Source: JAGQYP01 sp041392305
GTDB lineage: Bacteria > Bacteroidota > Bacteroidia > Flavobacteriales_D > Crocinitomicaceae
DNA length: 64,000 nucleotides
Direction of reading: 5' to 3'
NCBI GenBank assembly: GCA_041392305.1
Contig: JAWKMJ010000009.1
Coordinates: 62,001-126,000 of the forward strand
Below are positions 7,063 through 15,162 of the stretch, in pieces. The translations under genes and the position numbers were made by a program. The notes beneath the pieces were generated by a model that saw nothing but the letters and a program-made list of their open reading frames with translations, made no database searches and had not been told where the DNA came from. The first letter of the stretch is position 1; every line of letters starts with the position of its first letter.

Positions 7063-10000
7063 TTGAACAAAGCGGTAATTCTTATATTTTTTCTATTCCT
7101 TTCCATACCTATGTTTGGGCAATTCTACAATGGTTCACAACAAGATTTTGGCAAGAGCCGAGTGCAATACAGAAAATTCAAATGGAAGGTCTATAAATTT
7201 CAGCAATTTGATGTTTACTTCTATGATCAAGGTACAGAAATGGCCTCTTATATTGCTCAAAAAGCCCACCATGATATTCAGAAAATTGAGAGACTATTTG
7301 ACTATGAGTTTGGGAGTAAAATAGAGATCATCTGTTACAATTCACTTACTGATTTTAGACAAAGCAATATAGGGATCACAGGAGAAGAGACTCAAGCTGG
7401 AGGCAAAACACAAATCATTGGGTCAAAAGTTTTTATTTATTACGAGGGTACTCATGAACAGTTAAATGAGCAGTTAGCGAGTGCTTTAATGGAAGTATTC
7501 TTGAATAAAATGATGTGGGGAGGAAGTTGGAAAGATGTGCTCAAAGCTAACCTTTTAATGGATTATCCTGAGTGGTTTATTAAAGGATTTCTCAGTTATA
7601 TTGGAAAAGATTGGGATCCAGAACTCGAAGCAAAGATTAAGGATGGAATTTTAACCGGAAGATTCAAGCGATTCAATGATCTTGAGGGTGAAGATGCGGC
7701 TTTAGCAGGACACGCTATTTTAAAATATGTGGAGGATAATTATGGAAAGGAAATGATTCCTAATATTATTTATCTAAGTAAAGTATCCAAAAATATTGAT
7801 CGGGCATTTAAGTACAGTATCGGAATTGGAATAGCAAAATTGTCCTACCTCTATGTTAAGTACTACGAGACTATTTTTTGGGCAGATGTGGCGAATCAGG
7901 AGGAAATGAAAGGGGACATTCTTCAAATTAAGAGCAAAAAAAATCATCACTATTATCAAACCAAATTGAGTCCAGATGGTGAAAGACTAGCTTATGTTGA
8001 AAATATAGATGGGAAATACCGCATTTTTGTTTATAACAGTTTTACTAGGAAAAAAGAAAAAATTTATTCCGCTGAAGCCAAAGTCTCAAGGATTCAAGAT
8101 CGTAGTTTTCCGGTTATTGAATGGCATCCTTCCGGAGATTATTTGAGTTTTTATAACGAAAGGAAAGGAAAGGTCTGGTATCATTTAGTGGATTTAAATA
8201 CAAAGGAACACACCAAAGTTCAAATATCTAAATTGGAAAAAGTTCTATCTTATAATTTTTCGCATGATGGACGGAGAATCGTATTGTCTGGCGTTTGGCA
8301 TGGTCAAACAGATCTTTACATTTATAACATTACAGGAAATTCAATAAAGAAATTAACAGATGATATTTGGGATGACATAGATCCCAGATTTGCTGAGAAC
8401 TCGACTCAAGTCATATTTTCTTCAAATAGAGACACGAACTATATTAACATGTTGAAGAAGCCAGAAAACAAGCCGTTTAGTAGGCGATTTGATTTGTTTT
8501 TGATGGATTTGAAAGAAGAAGACCAACAGGTTAAGATATTGGAGCAATTGACCAATACACCTCTAGCGAATGAAACCCAGCCCTATCAAATTGGGAACAA
8601 GTCATACGTTTACCTTTCAAGTTCAAATGGAGTGATCAATCGACATATTGCATTTAAGGACAGTGTTATAAGTCATATCGATACAATAATTCATTACAGG
8701 TATTTATTAAACAATGGTGCTCAAACGAATTATGTAACCAATATATTGGAACAAGATGTGCGCCCGGAGGTTGGGAAAATTTTGAATTTGTATTTTCAGA
8801 ACAATCAATATAAATTTTATCTGGAAGATTTTTCTGGACGAGATTCATTGAAAGAACTGACCGATACGTATTACATGCGTAATCTAAAGAGAGATTCTCG
8901 AAAGGCGATGAAATCGGATCCTTCGAATACTTTGAAAGTGGATCTTCCAGTAAATCAGAAGGATGACCAGATAAAAAATGGTAAGGAAGAAAAGAACAGA
9001 GACCCTTCAGTGATTGATATTCATGACTACACGTTTCTAGATGAGGGGATTAAAAACAAGGAGGCAGAAAAAAACTATGAAAAGAAAGTTATAATACTCA
9101 GAGAGGATGGAAAGAAGGATGGAAATAATGAGATAGTAGATAATCAAGATTCCACAAAGAATATTAGGAGAGGCGGCTTTGAACCTCCGCATGAATCTTT
9201 GTACAAGACGAATTTTGCAAAAGATTATGTATTAACCCAATTGAATAATGATTTTCTTAACCAAACTTATCAGCGATATTCAGGTCCTGGGGCCATTTAT
9301 TTCAATTCTGGTTTCAGTGCTTTGTTCAAAATTGGGTTTAGTGACTTATTTGAAGATTTCAAGTTGATAGGAGGAATGCGTATTCCAGTCAATTTTAATA
9401 GTTCAGAATTTTTGGTAGGAATGGAGTTTTTACCGAATCGATTAGATCATAAGGTGATTCTATATAGAAGTTCATATAAAAGTGTAGAAAGCAACTCTGG
9501 GGATTATATAAAATGGAAAACTCATGAGGTTCGCTATCGAATGTCCTATCCTTTTACGGAGACCTTTAGTATTCGTGGGACATTTACATATCGAAACGAT
9601 CATAAAGTATTTTTGTCCTATGATGATATTTCAATAGGTCAGCAATCATTAAATATTAGCCAGGGAGGTGCAAAATTTGAATTGGTTTATGATGATTCCA
9701 AACCAATTCAGTTAAATATATGGGAGGGCTTTAAATTGAAAGTTTTTGGAGAATATTTGCAAAGCTTCGATTCTGGGTTTAAGGCAATGTACAATATTGG
9801 GTTTGACTTAAGGTATGCTCTTAAAATCCACCGAAATTTGGTGTGGGTGAATCGACTTTCTTTCGCTTCATCAATTGGGCAAAACCGTATTTTGTATTAT
9901 TTAGGAGCTGTAGATGGTTGGTGGCAGTATAATGATGATAAACGTTTTGATCGATCTATTGATGTTGATCCAAATCAACCTTATGCTTACCAGGCAATAG

Positions 10001-10401
10001 GGACACCCATGCGAGGGTTTAAACAAAATATTAGAAATGGAAATTCATTTGTTGCCTTGAATTCTGAGATTCGATGGCCAGTTTTCTCTTATTTTTCTAA
10101 ATACCCCATCAAATCGGACTTCCTGAAGAATTTTCAAATTGTTTTGTTTGGAGATGTTGGAACAGCTTGGACAGGTCCACATCCGTATTCAGACGAGAAT
10201 TATTTCAATAAGCAAACAATCTATCAAAAACCATTGACTATTGAGGTATACAATGCAAGAGAGCCCATTGTTGGCGGGTTTGGATTTGGAGCCAGAGCTA
10301 AAATATTTGGTTATTTTTTAAGATTTGATTTAGGATGGGGAATTGAAAATGGGGTAATAGGCAAACCCATCCCTTATTTCACTTTATCCACAGATATTTA
10401 A
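7063..10401 (+). CDS. TolB-type beta-propeller / outer-membrane barrel protein with a degenerate peptidase-like N-domain
   Basis: A secreted 1112-residue protein that starts with TTG. The start is supported by the following signal peptide MNKAVILIFFLFLSIPMFGQ. Residues about 30-250 look like a gluzincin (peptidase MA-like) domain, with the YPEWFIKGFLSYI element that follows the active site, but no HExxH is present. Residues about 290-560 form a TolB/PD40 propeller (LSPDGERLAYVEN, WHPSGDYLSFYNE, FSHDGRRIVLSG, FSSNRD). After a charged low-complexity linker (about 610-700) the C-terminal 400 residues alternate like an outer-membrane barrel. It resembles the large Bacteroidota proteins annotated as biopolymer transporter TolB, and the exact function is unknown. 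It overlaps the next gene by 1 nt. Confidence 0.8.
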   Translation: MNKAVILIFFLFLSIPMFGQFYNGSQQDFGKSRVQYRKFKWKVYKFQQFDVYFYDQGTEMASYIAQKAHHDIQKIERLFDYEFGSKIEIICYNSLTDFRQSNIGITGEETQAGGKTQIIGSKVFIYYEGTHEQLNEQLASALMEVFLNKMMWGGSWKDVLKANLLMDYPEWFIKGFLSYIGKDWDPELEAKIKDGILTGRFKRFNDLEGEDAALAGHAILKYVEDNYGKEMIPNIIYLSKVSKNIDRAFKYSIGIGIAKLSYLYVKYYETIFWADVANQEEMKGDILQIKSKKNHHYYQTKLSPDGERLAYVENIDGKYRIFVYNSFTRKKEKIYSAEAKVSRIQDRSFPVIEWHPSGDYLSFYNERKGKVWYHLVDLNTKEHTKVQISKLEKVLSYNFSHDGRRIVLSGVWHGQTDLYIYNITGNSIKKLTDDIWDDIDPRFAENSTQVIFSSNRDTNYINMLKKPENKPFSRRFDLFLMDLKEEDQQVKILEQLTNTPLANETQPYQIGNKSYVYLSSSNGVINRHIAFKDSVISHIDTIIHYRYLLNNGAQTNYVTNILEQDVRPEVGKILNLYFQNNQYKFYLEDFSGRDSLKELTDTYYMRNLKRDSRKAMKSDPSNTLKVDLPVNQKDDQIKNGKEEKNRDPSVIDIHDYTFLDEGIKNKEAEKNYEKKVIILREDGKKDGNNEIVDNQDSTKNIRRGGFEPPHESLYKTNFAKDYVLTQLNNDFLNQTYQRYSGPGAIYFNSGFSALFKIGFSDLFEDFKLIGGMRIPVNFNSSEFLVGMEFLPNRLDHKVILYRSSYKSVESNSGDYIKWKTHEVRYRMSYPFTETFSIRGTFTYRNDHKVFLSYDDISIGQQSLNISQGGAKFELVYDDSKPIQLNIWEGFKLKVFGEYLQSFDSGFKAMYNIGFDLRYALKIHRNLVWVNRLSFASSIGQNRILYYLGAVDGWWQYNDDKRFDRSIDVDPNQPYAYQAIGTPMRGFKQNIRNGNSFVALNSEIRWPVFSYFSKYPIKSDFLKNFQIVLFGDVGTAWTGPHPYSDENYFNKQTIYQKPLTIEVYNAREPIVGGFGFGARAKIFGYFLRFDLGWGIENGVIGKPIPYFTLSTDI

Positions 10402-10790
10402 TGACCATTAATACTATCATCATATTGGTTTTTATTGGTGTCGCAGCGGGTATTTTAAGCGGTTTTGTTGGGATTGGTGGTGGAGTAGTTATTGTTCCTG
10501 CATTGATTTATTTTTTTGGGATGAGTCAGATGGAAGCTCAGGGTACAAGTTTATTTTTAATGTTGCCCCCTATTGGTATTTTGGCAGTTATGAATTATTA
10601 CAGGACAGGCAATGTAAATGTATGGTATGGAATAATTATAGCCTGTACTTTTGTTATAGGAGGATATTTTGGTTCAAAGATATCTTTAAGAATTTCTCCC
10701 AGCACGGTTAAAATTATTTTTGGAACATTTATGCTTTATGTTGCGTTTAAAATGATCCTATCCGGATGGCAAGGTATACAGTCAAAATAG
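10401..10790 (+). CDS. TauE/SafE-family permease, single-repeat (half-size)
   Basis: Four hydrophobic segments and the family motif GILSGFVGIGGGVVIVPALIY (13-33) followed by AQGTSLF identify one TauE/SafE repeat. Full-length members have two such repeats (about 240-260 residues); this one has 129 and a clean stop. It therefore presumably works as a dimer or is one half of a two-gene transporter. These permeases export sulfite, organosulfonates or other small anions. It is coupled to the upstream TolB-like gene (TAATG) and is followed 1 nt later by the amidohydrolase ATG. Confidence 0.85.
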   Translation: MTINTIIILVFIGVAAGILSGFVGIGGGVVIVPALIYFFGMSQMEAQGTSLFLMLPPIGILAVMNYYRTGNVNVWYGIIIACTFVIGGYFGSKISLRISPSTVKIIFGTFMLYVAFKMILSGWQGIQSK

Positions 10791-10791
10791 A

Positions 10792-11973
10792 ATGGACATT
10801 CAGCAGGAAATAGCACAAATATTTGATCAGATTGTATCGTGGAGAAGACATCTTCATGCAAATCCTGAGTTGAGTTTTCAGGAAAAGGAGACCAGTAGCT
10901 TTATTGCATCACTTTTAACAGAATGGGGCATAGAGTATTCTTCTTGTTTTGGGGGCTACAGTCTTGTTGCAACGTTAAAGGGACAGCGACCTGGGAATAA
11001 GTGTATTGCTTTGCGTGCAGATATTGATGCACTGCCCATTCAGGAAGAGAATGATGTAGATTACAGGTCTAAGCAATCAGGGATTATGCATGCTTGTGGG
11101 CATGATGTCCACACCGCGAATTTACTGGGAGTTTTGGCAATCATGAAGGAACAAACGGCCGAATTTGGAGGAACAATAAAATTTATTTTTCAGCATGCGG
11201 AGGAAAAATTGCCTGGTGGTGCGAGTATAATGATTGAGAAGGGGGTATTAGAAAATCCGAAAGTAGATGAGATTTATGGTTTACATGTTTTCCCCGAACT
11301 TGAAGTGGGAAAAGTTGGATTTCGATCGGGAATGTACATGGCAAGTTGTGATGAATTGTATTTTACTGTGAAAGGAAAAGGAGGTCATGGAGCAATGCCC
11401 CATAAAGTAATTGATCCAATTCAAATTAGTGCGCAGATAATTCAAGGACTTCAGACTGTGAATAGCCGAAGATATGATCCTGCAATTCCTTCAGTAGTTT
11501 CAATTGGTAGGATTGAAGGAATGGGAGCCACCAACGTGATTCCGGATGAAGTAAAGATGCAAGGAACCTTTCGCACATTAGACGAAGAATGGAGGAAAAT
11601 GGGGCATAGATTTATTCAGGAGATTGCACAAGGTATAGCAAAATCAAATGGAGGCGATTGTGAAGTTGAGATCATCAAAGGTTATCCTTATTTGGAAAAC
11701 CATGAGGGGATTACTGATGAAGCCAAACGAACCGCTATTTCTTTACTCGGAGAAGATCGCGTGGTCGATCTACCCATTCGGTTGACAGGAGAAGACTTTG
11801 CTTTTTATTCTCATAAAATTCCGGCCTGTTTTTTTAGATTGGGAGTGCGAAATGAGTCGAAAGGAATAATTCACGGTGTTCACAATTCAAGGTTTGACGT
11901 AGACGAGGCGTGTTTCCAGACAGGCGTCCTAGTGATGTCAGGAATATTATTGAGTCGTTTGGCTCAAATTTAA
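10792..11973 (+). CDS. M20-family amidohydrolase (N-acyl-amino-acid / hippurate hydrolase type)
   Basis: A dizinc amidohydrolase that removes acyl groups from amino acids or peptides. Metal ligands and neighbours are visible: ALRADIDALPIQEEN (about 80-94), HACGHDVH (about 101-108) and HAEEKLPGGA (about 140-150). The lid domain starts near GKGGHGAMPH, and the C-terminal GEDFAFYSHKIPACFFRLG holds the last zinc-site residues. The 393-residue length is normal. It is third in a tight three-gene unit and converges on recQ with a 4-bp overlap. Confidence 0.93.
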   Translation: MDIQQEIAQIFDQIVSWRRHLHANPELSFQEKETSSFIASLLTEWGIEYSSCFGGYSLVATLKGQRPGNKCIALRADIDALPIQEENDVDYRSKQSGIMHACGHDVHTANLLGVLAIMKEQTAEFGGTIKFIFQHAEEKLPGGASIMIEKGVLENPKVDEIYGLHVFPELEVGKVGFRSGMYMASCDELYFTVKGKGGHGAMPHKVIDPIQISAQIIQGLQTVNSRRYDPAIPSVVSIGRIEGMGATNVIPDEVKMQGTFRTLDEEWRKMGHRFIQEIAQGIAKSNGGDCEVEIIKGYPYLENHEGITDEAKRTAISLLGEDRVVDLPIRLTGEDFAFYSHKIPACFFRLGVRNESKGIIHGVHNSRFDVDEACFQTGVLVMSGILLSRLAQI

Positions 11974-14153
11974 TTGGCCATTTCACTCATAAATTTGATC
12001 CGCATCAATCTCAGCTCTTCCTCTGTATAATCCCCTTCAAATTCTTCATAAGCGTGTTGAATGTCGTCGGTTTCGGCCTCTGAAAAGTAATCATAGATTT
12101 CTTCCTGATGTGATTCATCTAAAATTTCATCGATATAATAATCGATATCTACTTTAGTCCCGGACGCAACAATGGCTTCAATTTCTTCAATAATTTCTTC
12201 TAGATCTTTACCTTGAGAGCTTCCAATGTCTTCCAAAGGCATTTTTCTATCAATATTTTGAATTAGATGCACTTTCATCCCCGATTTGTTGACGATAGAT
12301 TTCACCACATAGTCCATTGGGCGATCGATCTCATTTTCGGTCACGTATTTGGAGATTAATTCCACGAATTCCCTACCATATCTTTTAGCTTTACCGAGGC
12401 CAACACCCTGAATATTTGTCAATTCCTCAATGCTGACGGGATATTGAGTTGCCATATCGTTAATGGAAGGCTCTTGGAAAATCACAAATGGAGGGATATC
12501 CTTTTGCTTGGAGATTTTTTTTCTGAGATCCATAAGCATATTGAATAATTCTTCATCTGTTGTAGCTCCACCTTTTTGGTTTACCAAGATATCGCCGTCA
12601 ACTTCTGCGGAATAGTCTCTTTCCAGAACCAATTGAATTTCTCTGGGGTTAGCCATGAAATCAAGTCCTTTTTGAGACAATTTAATCACGCCGTAACTTT
12701 CAATGTCTTTCGATAAATAACCTCGGACAAGTGCTTGTCTTAAAACGGCATTCCAATGGTTTTCATCTTTATCTTTTCCGGATCCAAAACCTGGTAATTT
12801 ATCATGTTTGTAGGTTTTGATCTCCGTGGCTTCAATTCCAGTAAGAAATTTGCAAATGTGCTTGGCCTTCTGAGTTTCTTTCATTTCTTCTACGGCCTTG
12901 AGTGCAAGTAAAAGATCGTGAGTTCCAGGGTATTTTTCTTTTGGTGTTTTGCAATTGTCGCACATACAACTACAATCCTGATCATTGAACTCTTCTCCAA
13001 AATAATGAAGAATGTATTTTCTTCTACATACCGAAGTTTCAGCATAGGAAGTTACTTCAAAAAGCAATTGTCTTCCTATCTCTTGTTCCGAAACTGGTTT
13101 TCCCTGAAGGAATTTTTCTAATTTTTCAATATCCTTGTAACTGTAGAAAGCCAAGCAATGTCCTTCTCCACCATCACGACCGGCTCTCCCCGTTTCCTGA
13201 TAATAGCTTTCAATACTTTTTGGAATATCATGATGGATCACAAATCGCACATCCGGTTTGTCAATTCCCATACCAAACGCAATGGTCGCAACGATAATGT
13301 CAACTTCTTCCATCAAGAACATGTCCTGATGTTTAGCTCTGGTAACGGCATCCATTCCTGCGTGGTAGGCCAAGGCACTTATTCCGTTGACTTGTAAAAC
13401 TTCAGCTAATTCTTCCACCTTTTTTCTACTCAAGCAATACACAATTCCTGACTTTCCTGAACGTTGCTTGACGAATTTAATAATCTCTTTTTCGATTTCG
13501 ATCTTTGGTCTGACCTCATAAAAAAGATTATCCCGGTTAAAGGAAGCCTTAAAAACCGTTGCATCGGTCATGTTCAAGTTCTTCTGTATATCAGATTGTA
13601 CTTTAGGAGTAGCAGTAGCGGTGAGAGCAATTATTGGAACTTTCGATATTTGTTGGAATATTTCTCTTAACCTTCTGTATTCCGGTCTAAAATCATGTCC
13701 CCATTCTGAAATACAATGCGCCTCATCAATTGCGAAGAAGGAAATCGTAACGGTATTGAAGAACTCAATATTCTCTTTTTTTGTGAGAGATTCGGGGGCA
13801 ACATAAAGCAATTTCGTTTTACCAGCAGAAATATCAGATTTTACCTGATTCAACTCAGTTTTATTCAAAGAGGAATTTAAGAAATGCGCAACTGCGTTGT
13901 CCTCGGAGACTTGTCGAATAGAATCTACCTGATTTTTCATCAGTGCAATCAGCGGGGAAACAACGATTGCAGTACCCTCCTGAATGAGAGCCGGCAATTG
14001 ATAGCACATGGATTTACCTCCACCGGTAGGCATAATTACGAAAGTATTTTGACCATTTAGGACATTTTCGATAATCGATTCCTGGTTTCCGCGAAACTTT
14101 TCGAATCCAAAATATTTTTTTAAGGAAGCTTTTAAATCCAGACTTTCAATCAC
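11970..14153 (-). CDS. recQ: ATP-dependent DNA helicase RecQ
   Basis: A 3'-5' DNA helicase. Motif I is PTGGGKSMCYQLP (about 42-54), motif II is IDEAHCISEWGHDFRPEY (about 136-153), and motif VI is QETGRAGRDG (about 318). A four-cysteine zinc segment (CRRKYIL-HYFGE-CSCMCDNC) and an RQC winged helix follow, and an HRDC domain spans about 520-595 (FVIFQEPSINDMATQYP). After the HRDC is an acidic tail of about 100 residues. The length of 727 is typical of Flavobacteriales RecQ. Confidence 0.96.
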   Translation of the reverse strand: MIESLDLKASLKKYFGFEKFRGNQESIIENVLNGQNTFVIMPTGGGKSMCYQLPALIQEGTAIVVSPLIALMKNQVDSIRQVSEDNAVAHFLNSSLNKTELNQVKSDISAGKTKLLYVAPESLTKKENIEFFNTVTISFFAIDEAHCISEWGHDFRPEYRRLREIFQQISKVPIIALTATATPKVQSDIQKNLNMTDATVFKASFNRDNLFYEVRPKIEIEKEIIKFVKQRSGKSGIVYCLSRKKVEELAEVLQVNGISALAYHAGMDAVTRAKHQDMFLMEEVDIIVATIAFGMGIDKPDVRFVIHHDIPKSIESYYQETGRAGRDGGEGHCLAFYSYKDIEKLEKFLQGKPVSEQEIGRQLLFEVTSYAETSVCRRKYILHYFGEEFNDQDCSCMCDNCKTPKEKYPGTHDLLLALKAVEEMKETQKAKHICKFLTGIEATEIKTYKHDKLPGFGSGKDKDENHWNAVLRQALVRGYLSKDIESYGVIKLSQKGLDFMANPREIQLVLERDYSAEVDGDILVNQKGGATTDEELFNMLMDLRKKISKQKDIPPFVIFQEPSINDMATQYPVSIEELTNIQGVGLGKAKRYGREFVELISKYVTENEIDRPMDYVVKSIVNKSGMKVHLIQNIDRKMPLEDIGSSQGKDLEEIIEEIEAIVASGTKVDIDYYIDEILDESHQEEIYDYFSEAETDDIQHAYEEFEGDYTEEELRLMRIKFMSEMAN

Positions 14154-14315
14154 GTTTCAATGATTTATGTTCACTAATAATGATATTAAATTTAAGGATA
14201 ATTTTTACAAAACTTAAGCCAATGGAAATTTAATTTCACATTTTTTTTACGAAAAGAAATCTCAAAGTACTCGAATATAAACAATGATGAATTAGGCTAT
14301 TTTGAGTCAATCATT

Positions 14316-14323
14316 TACTTTTG
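14316..14323 (+). promoter_or_regulatory. Candidate -7 element TACTTTTG for tatC
   Basis: It fits TAnnTTTG and ends 11 nt before the tatC ATG. A TTTG lies at 14301-14304, but that is closer than normal -33 spacing. Confidence 0.45.
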
Positions 14324-14334
14324 CAACCTGATTT

Positions 14335-15117
14335 ATGGAGGAAGAGAAGAATATGTCTTTTTTGGATCACCTTGAAGAATTGAGGTGGCGGTTAGTACGT
14401 TCGAGTGTTGCAATCGTGCTTTTCGCTGTCGTTATTTTCATTTTTAGGGAATGGTTAATGGAAAATGTTTTTCTTACCTTGAAGGATACGGATTTTCCAA
14501 CTTATGCACTTTTATGCAGTTGGTTTGGTATTTGTGTTGATGAAATTAGTTTGAATGTTCAGAATATCAATATGTCTGGTCAGTTTTCTTTGACATTAAT
14601 GATCAGTATTGTTGGAGGAATAGTTTGTGCTTTTCCTTATATATTTTGGGAGATGTGGGGTTTTGTAAAGCCTGGATTAAGGCAAAACGAAGCCCAAATG
14701 GTCAGAGGGATTACCTTTTTTGTTTCTGTTTTGTTCTTTCTTGGAATTTTGTTTGGTTACTACATTATCGCCCCTTTGACGGTTCAGTTTTTTGGAAATT
14801 GGAAATTATCAGAAGATATCAGCAATAACATTACCATTGCCTCATTTTTAACTACGATTGTGTCGACGGTTTTTTATACCGGACTTTTATTTCTTTTACC
14901 AGTTGTCATCTATGTCTTTTCAAAATTGGGAATTATGACACCTTCCTTTCTAAGAAAATATAGAAGACACGCCATTGTTATCGTTTTGATTCTTGCAGCC
15001 ATCATTACACCTCCAGATTTCATCAGTCAAATCATTGTTGCGGTACCAATTCTAATTCTTTATGAAGTTGGAATTCTTATCTCCGCGCGCGTTGAAAAAA
15101 ACCGAACAAAACTGTAA
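14335..15117 (+). CDS. tatC: Sec-independent protein translocase TatC
   Basis: TatC is the six-helix inner-membrane receptor for twin-arginine signal peptides. The N-terminal MSFLDHLEELRWRLVRS is the diagnostic cytoplasmic motif. Hydrophobic segments follow near 20-40, 80-105, 120-145, 165-190, 200-215 and 220-240. FPYIFWEMWGFVKPGL and the RKYRRHA...ITPPDFISQ loop are also typical. The length is 260. No tatA or tatB is present nearby. Confidence 0.96.
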   Translation: MEEEKNMSFLDHLEELRWRLVRSSVAIVLFAVVIFIFREWLMENVFLTLKDTDFPTYALLCSWFGICVDEISLNVQNINMSGQFSLTLMISIVGGIVCAFPYIFWEMWGFVKPGLRQNEAQMVRGITFFVSVLFFLGILFGYYIIAPLTVQFFGNWKLSEDISNNITIASFLTTIVSTVFYTGLLFLLPVVIYVFSKLGIMTPSFLRKYRRHAIVIVLILAAIITPPDFISQIIVAVPILILYEVGILISARVEKNRTKL

Positions 15118-15162
15118 TTAACACCTCATTATTCTTAGGAATATTTCTCTATATTTAGCTCT

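Noticed and set aside
11970..14153. RecQ as part of a phage-defence island
   Set aside because: The neighbours are housekeeping genes, and the domain order (helicase, RQC, HRDC) is that of ordinary RecQ.
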